Origin: Actibacterium sp.
GTDB lineage: Bacteria; Pseudomonadota; Alphaproteobacteria; Rhodobacterales; Rhodobacteraceae
Assembly (NCBI GenBank): GCA_016278325.1
Contig: JADQCB010000014.1
Coordinates: 49,744 to 113,743, forward strand
Reading direction: 5' to 3'
DNA: 64,000 nucleotides
The notes beneath the pieces were generated by a model. It saw only the letters and a program-made list of their open reading frames with translations. It had not been told where the DNA came from and ran no database searches. Each line of letters begins with the position of its first letter. Position 1 is the stretch's first letter. A program made the position numbers and the translations under genes. This document shows, one piece after another, positions 54,240-61,659 of the stretch.

Positions 54240-54837
54240 CGAGAACCTCTTGCACCCGGGCGCGCAAGACCGGCAGAAGCTCGGCCTCGAACCACGGGTT
54301 CTTCTTCAACCAGGCCGTGTTGCGCCAGGATGGATGCGGCAGCGGGAACAAGCCCGGCGCATGGTCGCGCCAGGCGGCGACGGTGCGGGTGACGCCGCCG
54401 CGCGCCGCCCGTCCAAGCAGGTATTTCTGCGCATAGCCCCCGACCGCCAATGTCAGCGGCACCTCCCCCAGGTGGTCGAGAACACGGGCATGCCAGGTCT
54501 GCGCACAGACGGGTGGCGGCGGCAGATCCGATCCCTTCGCATCATATCCGGGAAAACAGAACGCCATCGGCAGCACCGCGATCCGGTCACGATCGTAAAA
54601 GATGTCCGACGCGATCCCCATCCATGCGCGCAGGCGGTCGCCCGATGCATCGAAAAACGGCTTGCCGGTCTTGTGCACCTGCAATCCTGGCGCCTGCCCC
54701 GCCACCAGGATACGCGCGCCGGCGCGAAACCACGGCACCGGTCTTGGCCCGTGGCCCGTGGCGGTCGCGGCAAAGCGGTCGGCACAGATTGCACAGGCGG
54801 AGATCTCGGCAATCAGGGATTGATGCGGATCGGGCAT
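54232..54837 (-). CDS. Uracil-DNA glycosylase family protein
   Basis: A 201-residue member of the UDG superfamily. VAGQAPGLQVHKTGKPFFD is the water-activating/uracil-binding region with a conserved Gly-x-Ala-Pro-Gly, and LPHPSWRNTAWLKKNPWF is the DNA-intercalation motif with His. Cysteines near the N-terminus (ISACAICADRF) resemble family-4/5 iron-sulphur enzymes but are only two. It probably excises uracil or a related base. It lies immediately upstream of sseB. Confidence 0.82.
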   Translation of the reverse strand: MPDPHQSLIAEISACAICADRFAATATGHGPRPVPWFRAGARILVAGQAPGLQVHKTGKPFFDASGDRLRAWMGIASDIFYDRDRIAVLPMAFCFPGYDAKGSDLPPPPVCAQTWHARVLDHLGEVPLTLAVGGYAQKYLLGRAARGGVTRTVAAWRDHAPGLFPLPHPSWRNTAWLKKNPWFEAELLPVLRARVQEVLDD

Positions 54838-55187
54838 GTCCCATGTTTAAAGGTCCCGGCCGCGGATGCCAAACCCGGATTGGCATCTTCGCGCAGGCCG
54901 CGATTGCCCCGTCAGCTCATCTGCCGCCTGCGATCGCGGATGGCGGCGGTCCGGGCGATCATGGTCGCGTCGGGGCAGCGCGGGATTCGCAAAATCCATG
55001 TCCCGCCCCGACCGAATGCCGAATGACCCGGCAATCTTGCGCCGCCGACCCCGGGATTGCCCGAATTCATTGAAAATTAGGCCACGTCGGGAACATAATA
55101 CTGCCCAGATGGCAGGATATCCCTGTCAAGGGAACAAAACACGGCCGGCTTCACGGGCGTGGGCATGACAGGTGCCGGGGCGGGCAG
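54838..55187. other. Intergenic region between UDG and the capsule-export ATPase (350 bases, no gene)
   Basis: No credible gene lies here. A perfect stem GATGCCAA / TTGGCATC with a seven-base loop (54865-54887) sits just upstream of the glycosylase gene and may be an operator. Around 55120 there is an imperfect palindrome centred on GATATC. The region must hold two divergent promoters, one for the glycosylase gene and one for the capsule-export operon. Confidence 0.5.
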
Positions 55188-55847
55188 ATGATCGAATTCG
55201 AGCAGGTCAGCAAATCATTCTGGACGGGAAAGCAGCGCAAGGTCATTCTGGACCGCGTTTCATTCCGGATCGAACTTGGCAATTCGCTGGGCATACTTGC
55301 GCCGAACGGCACCGGCAAGACGACGCTCATCAACATGATGGCCGGGCTTGAAAAGCCCGATGAGGGGCGGATTGTCCGCACCAGCCGAATCTCCTTTCCG
55401 CTGGGTTTCATGGGCGGGGTGGTGAACCGTCATACCGGCACCGAGAACGCGCGCTATATCGCCCGGCTCTACGGGCTCGACCCGGATTATGTCGAGGCAT
55501 TCGCGCGCTGGCTGTGCGGGATCGAGGAATATTTCGACATGCCGCTTGGCACCTACAGCGCCGGGATGCGGGCGCGGTTCTCGTTTTCACTGATGCTGGC
55601 ACTGGATTTCGACATCTATCTGGTGGATGAGGGGATGCCATCCACCACCGATGTGGAATTCAACCGGAAGGCCGGCGCGATCCTGCGCCAGCGGCTCGAA
55701 ACCACCACGATGGTCGTCGTGTCGCATCAGGCCGCGACGCTTGAGAAATATTGCCGATCGGCTGCCGTTCTGAAGAACGGGAAGCTGTACATGTTCGATA
55801 CGCTGGAAGAAGCGAAACGCCTTTATGACTACGAAACCCAAAGCTAG
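55188..55847 (+). CDS. Capsule polysaccharide export ABC-transporter ATPase (KpsT-like)
   Basis: A 219-residue ATPase of the KpsT/BexA/CtrD group. Walker A is GILAPNGTGKTTL, the signature loop is GTYSAGMRARFSFSLML, and Walker B is DIYLVDEGMPS; the switch His follows in VVVSHQA. Such ATPases power export of group 2 capsules through a KpsM permease, but no permease gene is in this window. It overlaps the KpsE-like gene by 23 bases. Confidence 0.88.
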   Translation: MIEFEQVSKSFWTGKQRKVILDRVSFRIELGNSLGILAPNGTGKTTLINMMAGLEKPDEGRIVRTSRISFPLGFMGGVVNRHTGTENARYIARLYGLDPDYVEAFARWLCGIEEYFDMPLGTYSAGMRARFSFSLMLALDFDIYLVDEGMPSTTDVEFNRKAGAILRQRLETTTMVVVSHQAATLEKYCRSAAVLKNGKLYMFDTLEEAKRLYDYETQS

Positions 55848-57498
55848 GAAATTCCGTATCCGGCGCGGCGGGCCGCTGGGATACGGGCGCCCGCGCGCGG
55901 CGAATGACGATGCGGGCCAGGTGGCCGCCGCGGGTGTCGCGGGATCTTATCGCGCCGCATCCGGCGGCGACGGACCGGCGCCCGCCATGGCCGGACAAGC
56001 CGGTGCCGATGGATCACTTGCCGTGGCCGAGGCGCCGCAGGCCGCGCCGGGGATCGACCGCGAAATCGCCGAGATCCGCCGCGAAGGTCTGACCGGCCGG
56101 CAGCTGCGCATGGCCCGCCGCCAGGCGCAGAAGCACGGCCTGGCCCCGACATCGGATTTCGACGCCGTGCGGCTGTTGCGGCAGGCCGGCATCGACCCGT
56201 TCCAGCGCACCAACATGCTGGAGCTCGTCGTTGCCGACGGGCAGGCCCAGAAGCGACAGCTTGCACAGACGTCGGAGCAACCGAAACTGCCCCAGACCGT
56301 GCCGCATGTGCCCGACAACCTGCCCTCGACGGACCTGGCACATACCGATCTCGCAGCGACCCATGTGATGCGCGTCCAGCGCGACATCGCGCGCCGCCGC
56401 CGCCGCAAGCTGATGCTGATGCTGGCCCGGATCGCGGTCTTCGTGCTGTTGCCGACATTCGCCGCCGGCTATTACTATTTCGCCATCGCGACGCCGATGT
56501 ATGCGACCAAGTCGCAATTCGTGATTCAGCAGGCCAAGAGCCAGGGGCCCGCCGGGCTGGGCAGCATGTTCGCCGGGACCGGTCTTGCGGTTCAGCAGGA
56601 TTCGATCGCGGTGCAGGCCTATCTGCAATCGCGCGACGCGATGATGCGCCTGGATGCCGATCTGGGATTCAAGGCGCATTTCAGCCAGCCCTGGATCGAC
56701 CCGATACAGCGTCTGCCCGCCGATGCCAGCATGGAAGATGCCTATGCCGTCTATCAGGACAAGGTGAAGGTGGGCTTCGATCCGACCGAAGGCATCCTGA
56801 AGATGGAGGTGATCGCCGCCGATCCGCAAACCTCGGCCGCGTTCTCGGAAGCCCTGATTTCCTATGCCGAAGAGCGGGTGGACAGCCTGACCCAGCGATT
56901 GCGCGAGGATCAGATGGCCGGCGCGCGGGAAAGCTATGAAGACGCCGAGAACAAGGTCGAGGCCGCGCAGAACCGGGTGTTGCAATTGCAGGAACGTCTG
57001 GGCGTTCTCGACCCGGCCAGCGAGACCAGCGCGCTGATGAGCCAGATCACGCGCTTTGAAATCGAGCTGCGCGAAAAGCGCCTGCAACTGGCGCAATATC
57101 AGGACAACCAGTCCCCGAACTCGGCGCGCGTCGAGGGCGTGAAAGGCGATATCGACCGGCTGGAAAAACTGGTGGCGGATCTGCGCGCCTCGATGACGGA
57201 AACCACGTCGGGCGAGGATTCGCTGGCGCGGATCACCGCCGAGCTTCGTATTGCCGAGCAGGATCTGGCCAACCGCCAGCTGCTGCTGCAACAGGCGATG
57301 ACCCAGCTGGAAACCGCCCGGATCGAGGCCAACCGCCAGGTCCGTTACCTCTCGATGGGCGTGCACCCGGTCGCACCCGATGATCCCACCTATCCGCGGG
57401 CTTTCGAAAACACGCTGTTGGCCTTCCTGATCTTCAGTGGCATATACCTGATGATATCGATGACCGCCGCAATTCTGAGAGAGCAGGTTTCCGCTTGA
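55825..57498 (+). CDS. Capsule polysaccharide export inner-membrane protein (KpsE/BexC-like)
   Basis: A 557-residue polysaccharide co-polymerase-like protein. After about 190 residues of charged, Ala/Gln-rich cytoplasmic extension come a first membrane helix (ARIAVFVLLPTFAAGYYYF), then a periplasmic coiled coil (ENKVEAAQNRVLQLQERLG), and a second helix (LLAFLIFSGIYLMISM) near the C-terminus. It bridges the inner-membrane exporter to the outer membrane. The N-terminal extension is longer than in enterobacterial KpsE. Confidence 0.87.
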   Translation: MTTKPKARKFRIRRGGPLGYGRPRAANDDAGQVAAAGVAGSYRAASGGDGPAPAMAGQAGADGSLAVAEAPQAAPGIDREIAEIRREGLTGRQLRMARRQAQKHGLAPTSDFDAVRLLRQAGIDPFQRTNMLELVVADGQAQKRQLAQTSEQPKLPQTVPHVPDNLPSTDLAHTDLAATHVMRVQRDIARRRRRKLMLMLARIAVFVLLPTFAAGYYYFAIATPMYATKSQFVIQQAKSQGPAGLGSMFAGTGLAVQQDSIAVQAYLQSRDAMMRLDADLGFKAHFSQPWIDPIQRLPADASMEDAYAVYQDKVKVGFDPTEGILKMEVIAADPQTSAAFSEALISYAEERVDSLTQRLREDQMAGARESYEDAENKVEAAQNRVLQLQERLGVLDPASETSALMSQITRFEIELREKRLQLAQYQDNQSPNSARVEGVKGDIDRLEKLVADLRASMTETTSGEDSLARITAELRIAEQDLANRQLLLQQAMTQLETARIEANRQVRYLSMGVHPVAPDDPTYPRAFENTLLAFLIFSGIYLMISMTAAILREQVSA

Positions 57499-58334
57499 AA
57501 ATGAAAGACGTGCCACTGGGCAACGTGACCCTGGGCAATGATCGCCCGCTGACGCTCATCGCGGGCCCCTGCCAGCTGGAAAGCCTGGACCACGCCCTGA
57601 TGATCGCGGAACGGATGAGATCGGCCTGCGCCGCGGCCGGGGCCGGCTATGTCTTCAAGGCCAGTTTCGACAAGGCCAACCGCACCTCGCTGTCGGGCAA
57701 GCGCGGCGTCGGGATCGAGGCGGGGCTGGAAATCCTGTCGGCGGTGCGCACCCGCCTCGGGATCCCGGTCCTGACCGATGTCCACGCCCCCGAACAATGT
57801 GCCACCGTCGCCGCGCATGTCGATGTGCTGCAAATCCCGGCCTTCCTGTGCCGCCAGACCGATCTGTTGCTCGCCGCGGGCGAAAGCGGCGCCGCGGTGA
57901 ACATAAAGAAAGGCCAGTTCCTCGCCCCCTGGGACATGGCCAATGTCGTGGAAAAGGTCGAAGCAACCGGAAACCAGCGTATCCTGCTGACCGAGCGCGG
58001 CACCTCGTTCGGGTACAACACGCTGGTGGCCGACATGCGCGCCCTGCCCACGATGATGAAGACCGGCTATCCGGTGATTATGGATGCGACGCATTCGGTC
58101 CAGCAACCCGGCGGGCTGGGCGGCGCAAGCGGTGGCCAGCGCGAATTCGCCCCGGTTATGGCGCGCGCGGCGGTGGCGCTGGGGATCTCGGCGGTATTCA
58201 TCGAAACGCACGAGGATCCCGACCGCGCCCCGTCGGACGGTCCGAACATGATCCCGCTGGCCCGGATGCCGATGCTGATCGACAGCCTGATGGCGTTCGA
58301 CCGGCTGGCCAAGGCCGATCCCGTCCGCCTGTGA
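57495..58334 (+). CDS. kdsA: 3-deoxy-8-phosphooctulonate synthase (KDO-8-P synthase)
   Basis: A 279-residue TIM-barrel enzyme that condenses PEP and arabinose 5-phosphate to KDO-8-phosphate, for lipid A core and the lipid-linker of capsules. LIAGPCQLESLDHALMIAE and FKASFDKANRTSLSGKRGVG are the family hallmarks; DVHAPEQC follows. A TTG at 57495 overlapping the upstream stop (TTGA) has AGCAGG at good spacing; the ATG at 57501 is the alternative. The KDO link supports the capsule-export setting. Confidence 0.95.
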   Translation: MKMKDVPLGNVTLGNDRPLTLIAGPCQLESLDHALMIAERMRSACAAAGAGYVFKASFDKANRTSLSGKRGVGIEAGLEILSAVRTRLGIPVLTDVHAPEQCATVAAHVDVLQIPAFLCRQTDLLLAAGESGAAVNIKKGQFLAPWDMANVVEKVEATGNQRILLTERGTSFGYNTLVADMRALPTMMKTGYPVIMDATHSVQQPGGLGGASGGQREFAPVMARAAVALGISAVFIETHEDPDRAPSDGPNMIPLARMPMLIDSLMAFDRLAKADPVRL

Positions 58335-58415
58335 ACCGGCCACGCCCTGGCGCAATATTTTCCGGAAAATGGACTTGAAGCCGAAACCGGTTCAGCGTAA
58401 TCAACCGCCCACCGT

Positions 58416-58490
58416 TGGGGTGTAGCCAAGTGGTAAGGCAGCGGTTTTTGGTACCGTGTACCGTAGGTTCGAATCCTACCACCCCAGCCA
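58416..58490 (+). tRNA. tRNA-Gln (anticodon TTG)
   Basis: A complete cloverleaf: acceptor TGGGGTG / CACCCCA, discriminator G and an encoded CCA; the D-arm GCC/GGC; anticodon stem GCGGT / ACCGT with loop TTTTGGT and anticodon TTG; and a T-arm with GGTTCGAATCC. The anticodon reads CAA (and CAG), so it carries glutamine. It borders the acquired region on its right and is a plausible integration site. Confidence 0.95.
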
Positions 58491-58692
58491 GTCATTTCGC
58501 CTTCATGAATACTTGGACCGCCACGGGATGCCCGGGGTCGAAAATGCCCCCAGGAGTGCCCCAGTTTTTTGGGAGGGGCGAGCTAAGCGGTTGCCATGCC
58601 CTTCAGCGTGATCTCTTACCGGTGACTGGTGGGGCGGCGAGGTTTCATACAGTCCCGCTGACCGGAGAGGAACTGACGTCTTGTGATGACAG

Positions 58693-58716
58693 GGGCGGGG
58701 AACGGGCTGTCGCTGC
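58693..58716 (+). repeat. 24-base direct repeat, copy 1
   Basis: The sequence starts GGGCGGGGAACGGGCTGTCG and ends CTGC. An identical copy begins 43 bases later. It lies in the gene-free spacer beside tRNA-Gln. On the minus strand it begins GCAGCGA, shared with two weaker matches near 60705 and 60809. Confidence 0.85.
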
Positions 58717-58735
58717 GAACGCAAACCTCCACGAT

Positions 58736-58759
58736 GGGCGGGGAACGGGCTGTCGCTGC
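58736..58759 (+). repeat. 24-base direct repeat, copy 2
   Basis: Identical to the copy at 58693-58716. The pair could be what remains of a longer tandem array or a protein-binding site; no function can be assigned. Confidence 0.85.
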
Positions 58760-58968
58760 ACAGACCACGAATGGCGGCAACGCGCAGGGAGGGGAGTATG
58801 CAAACTCCCGGTAACTGATACATGGACGACGGGCGTGAACGACTCGAAGCCGACATAGACCTATTCATCGTGTTCGTCGGCGCAGTGTCACCGAAGGAGA
58901 CATTCACCCCCCTAGAGAAATGCGGCCGACCTATTCTTAAACCGCCGCCTTAACGTGCTCGTAGAGTG

Positions 58969-59574
58969 TCACGCCACCAGACGCGCCGCTGCGCCTTTCG
59001 AAAAGTTGATCCATTCGATATAGCGCTTGGCGCCGCCAGTGCCGTATTGAAGCGCGACTTCAAGCACGTCGATGTTGGTAGAGGCGCCAACAATGCCCGT
59101 TGCCCGGACAGCTAGCGCCGATCTCTTGGATTTGTGCGCGATGAAGTTTCGCACGTGCCGGAGTTCGTCAATAGGCCAAGGTGTTACCCCAAGCTCGGCC
59201 GCAATCTGCGGTTGGTTCGAAACGTCAAGGCGCATGGAAGCATCAATAGCCTGAGCTGGCAGATACCAGTCCGGTTCAAACTGCCGGTTGGGATAGGTCC
59301 CAATCAACCTATGAGCAGCCGCCTCCCTCGAACGCAAGCTAGGATGGCTTCTCGAAATGATCGGACCAGAGCAGTTTTCGAAATTGCCTGTCGCGCTGTC
59401 CAAGATGAGGTTCCGGACGAAGTGCTCCCACTCAATCTGCATCTGAATGAGTGCCTTCTCAGCAGCGAATATTTGCTCAGAGGTTCTGTTCGCCGTCGCA
59501 TCGACCGCTGCGATGATCTCGGAAAGATGGTCCAGACGGTCGTAGAAACGAGGTATCCTACGCGCCAGCAACAT
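58969..59574 (-). CDS. HEPN-domain protein (putative RNase partner of DUF262 protein)
   Basis: A 201-residue, mostly helical protein. It carries the HEPN catalytic motif as RNFIAH (Arg142-Asn143...His147), an exact R-N-x3-H match placed in a predicted C-terminal helix. N-terminal blocks (KALIQMQIEWEHFVRNLILD) fit a HEPN helical bundle. HEPN proteins with this motif are metal-independent RNases in toxin, abortive-infection and other defence systems. It starts 17 bases inside the upstream DUF262 gene. The GC content is visibly lower than in the core genome. Similarity to the RiboL-PSP-HEPN or MAE_28990-type families is possible but not verified. Confidence 0.7.
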   Translation of the reverse strand: MLLARRIPRFYDRLDHLSEIIAAVDATANRTSEQIFAAEKALIQMQIEWEHFVRNLILDSATGNFENCSGPIISRSHPSLRSREAAAHRLIGTYPNRQFEPDWYLPAQAIDASMRLDVSNQPQIAAELGVTPWPIDELRHVRNFIAHKSKRSALAVRATGIVGASTNIDVLEVALQYGTGGAKRYIEWINFSKGAAARLVA

Positions 59575-60625
59575 CAGCTGCGATCGCTTTTACAACAGCC
59601 TCGAAACGGACTTTCCGAGAGGAAATACGGTGCGTCGTGCTCTTTGTCGCAGTTACAAACTGAGAATGCGGTCCCTGTTCGTCGGAAGCGTCATCGAAAG
59701 CCTGTGCCAGGGTCGCGAGATTGACAGAGGCTCTGTCCCAGCTAACTCCGCGCGCAGCAAACTGATTCACGCCCTCTGAGACCTTCGAAGCCGGCATATA
59801 CCCTTTCAAGAAGGCCACCGCAGCGAACAGAATCAGGAAATTCGGCGCGTCGAAGAATGTCGATTCGGCGAAGTCATTCTTTGTGTGTTCGAGGATTTCG
59901 GCGATGACCTCATCCAGATGTTCGCGGAAGGGGACGAAGTAATCATCCTCTTCTGACTTCTTTGCCTTGTAATAGCGTGTAATCTGAGCTTCGCCCCCAT
60001 CGCCGAGGCCCCGATCCAACGCGATAAACATCTCAGCGATCAATGTCGTGTGCTTTAGTCGAACCGTGTCCCGCGTCGAGACTACCTTTAGTTCCCCCCA
60101 GAGGACTGACCATTGGCGTGCCGCTTCGTATATGGCCCACTTCACCGGCTCGGAGAACTCAGCGTGCCGTAGTTCCGCCGGTGTTACTTTCACGCTGTAA
60201 GAGTTTAGGCGAGCGAAGACCTCGAGAACCTCTGCGTCAGAAGCATTCACCAGCTGAACGACAGGGATGCGATATGTGAGAAACTGCTCCTGATCCTCGA
60301 CAGACAGATCGCGATATGTCTTGCCTTTGAAGTTTGGGGACTTTGAGGTGAGCTTGAAACTGCCCGACGCGAACTCCAGGATCGCGCGCAGCCGCTGCTG
60401 TCCGTCGACGACTTCCCGCACGGTCGTTTGCGACTGTGGGTTCAGCTTTGTGCGGAAGTAGACCTGAGGCATGGGCAGGTCATTCAAGATGGTGTCGATG
60501 AGAAAAACCTTTGCCGAGGGGCTCCAGACTGAACCTCTCTGAAACTCGGGGGCCAAGACCAGTTGCTTCTTGGCCTGCCATTCGATGAAGTCTGAAACAG
60601 TGTAGGTCTGCGGGATGCTCGGCAT
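59558..60625 (-). CDS. DUF262 domain-containing protein (ParB-like NTPase fold, GmrS-type)
   Basis: A 355-residue DUF262 protein. The family motifs are APEFQRGSVWSPSAKVFLID (residues 25-44) and the catalytic-loop VVDGQQRLRAILEFASG (Asp74-Gly75-Gln76-Gln77-Arg78). It lacks the HNH-type DUF1524 half of GmrSD enzymes. ATG at 60625 follows CGGAG; a TTG at 60643 is an alternative. It leads a two-gene unit with a HEPN protein. DUF262 domains are thought to bind or hydrolyse nucleotides and switch partner nucleases; that role here is inference. Confidence 0.82.
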   Translation of the reverse strand: MPSIPQTYTVSDFIEWQAKKQLVLAPEFQRGSVWSPSAKVFLIDTILNDLPMPQVYFRTKLNPQSQTTVREVVDGQQRLRAILEFASGSFKLTSKSPNFKGKTYRDLSVEDQEQFLTYRIPVVQLVNASDAEVLEVFARLNSYSVKVTPAELRHAEFSEPVKWAIYEAARQWSVLWGELKVVSTRDTVRLKHTTLIAEMFIALDRGLGDGGEAQITRYYKAKKSEEDDYFVPFREHLDEVIAEILEHTKNDFAESTFFDAPNFLILFAAVAFLKGYMPASKVSEGVNQFAARGVSWDRASVNLATLAQAFDDASDEQGPHSQFVTATKSTTHRISSRKVRFEAVVKAIAADVAGA

Positions 60626-60965
60626 GGTTGCTCCGTGCTCCAAGTGATGGAGTTTATGGCTGGCCTTTTTATGGCCTCTATTTCAGTTCAAGGCTAGGCC
60701 AGATGCAGTGAATGTCCGCTGTCGTCAGTCCCAACAGGTGCAATGCGGCGCATGCATCGGTCAGCTCACTGCCTTTTTTCGGCGGCCGTCTGTGACCAAG
60801 TTTTATCTGCAGCGAATGTCGAGTTAGGGCTGGGAGCCGTCATCCGCCGCGCCGTCTACGAGCGGCCGGTCGGGGCCGAAGACTGCAACCGCGAGCTTGC
60901 CCGACGCGACAGATCGACACTAGCAGCCACAGCGAGTAGGCTGACGATGAAGACAAGGATGAACT
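60626..60965. other. Divergent control region between DUF262 gene and small ORF (340 bases, no gene)
   Basis: No convincing gene. Two degenerate copies of a GCAGYGAATGTC motif (60705-60716 and 60809-60820) resemble the GCAGCGA core of the repeats near 58700. The part next to the DUF262 start is AT-richer and probably holds its promoter. Confidence 0.45.
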
Positions 60966-61232
60966 ATGCCGGACCGTGACCCGAACATCGTGACCTCTGG
61001 GCTATCAGGACGTGTCGAACAGGACGGCGTGACCGTCACGGTGTCGATCTATCGACTGGAGACTGACCCAGAGTGGGTGCTCGAGGTCGTCAATGCCAAC
61101 GGAACATCCATCGTTTGGGACGACCCGTTCCCCACGGACGAGGCGGCGGAGGAGGAGTTCTGGCGCACGGTCGAGGAAGAGGGCATGAAGACGTTCCTGG
61201 ACGGCGCGGAGATCATTCCACTGCGGCGATGA
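60966..61232 (+). CDS. Small acidic hypothetical protein
   Basis: An 88-residue, strongly acidic protein. It has a beta-strand-like N-terminal part (VEQDGVTVTVSIYRLE, then EWVLEVVNANGTSIVWDD) and a helical C-terminal part (TDEAAEEEFWRTVEEEGMKTF). AAGGATG precedes the ATG. I do not recognise the family. Placed divergent to the DUF262-HEPN unit, it might be a third component, an inhibitor or an unrelated cargo gene. Confidence 0.55.
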   Translation: MPDRDPNIVTSGLSGRVEQDGVTVTVSIYRLETDPEWVLEVVNANGTSIVWDDPFPTDEAAEEEFWRTVEEEGMKTFLDGAEIIPLRR

Positions 61233-61293
61233 CGAGCGTTCGGGAGTAACGGGAGCCCTTCCGAGCCCCCGCTGCGGGCGGTACCACGCACCC

Positions 61294-61659
61294 TCAGAGC
61301 AGATCGAAGTCCACTCCGTAGGCGGCGTAGTCCCAGTCGTCGTGCTTGTTGTCCGCTCGCGTGCCTATTTCCAGGTGCTCGGGGTTGATGCAGCGCGGGT
61401 TGTGGCAGCGGTGGCGGATCACGTCGTCGTAGCCAGCGACGGTGCGGGTCAGGATGCAGTAGATGAACCGGTAGGCCGTCGTCTGGCGCCCCCGGAAGCG
61501 AACCTTGCGACGGGCTCGGGTGGGCGTGACGATGCAGCCGGTATCGGTCTTCTGCCCTTGGCCGAGGGCGGAGAGGGCCCGCGAACGGGCCTCCTCGTAG
61601 TGATTTTCCAGGATGTCCGAGAACCAGACCTCGGAGTCGTCTTGCAGGGTAAAGCTCAT
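61294..61659 (-). CDS. HNH endonuclease motif protein (phage type)
   Basis: A 121-residue protein ending in an HNH_3-like fold: RHRCHNPRCINPEHLEIGT (residues 82-100), then RADNKHDD. The His/Asn/His and Cys pattern is that of the HNH proteins that sit next to phage replication or terminase genes. The first Cys pair (Cys85, Cys90) may bind a structural zinc. The ATG overlaps the stop of the primase/helicase gene by four bases, so both belong to one unit. Confidence 0.7.
   Translation of the reverse strand: MSFTLQDDSEVWFSDILENHYEEARSRALSALGQGQKTDTGCIVTPTRARRKVRFRGRQTTAYRFIYCILTRTVAGYDDVIRHRCHNPRCINPEHLEIGTRADNKHDDWDYAAYGVDFDLL

Larger units (their letters stand above)
58491..58968. other. Gene-free spacer right of tRNA-Gln, with short repeats (478 bases)
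   Basis: Nothing here looks like a gene. It contains two exact copies of a 24-base repeat (58693-58716 and 58736-58759) and a possible hairpin around 58555-58580 (GCCCC / GGGGC flanking TTTTTT). No integrase is recognisable next to the tRNA, where one is often found, so the element may have lost it or keep it at its other end. Confidence 0.5.

Noticed and set aside
58357..58370. 14-base palindrome ATTTTCCGGAAAAT between kdsA and tRNA-Gln
   Set aside because: No loop and no T-run, so it is not a convincing terminator; too short and isolated to call an operator.
58415..58858. Open frame of 147 codons running through tRNA-Gln
   Set aside because: It reads through a complete tRNA cloverleaf and the repeat spacer. 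It has no homology that I recognise.
60743..60979. 78-codon frame on the plus strand before the small acidic gene
   Set aside because: No ribosome site, overlaps the next gene in another frame, and covers the degenerate repeat motifs.
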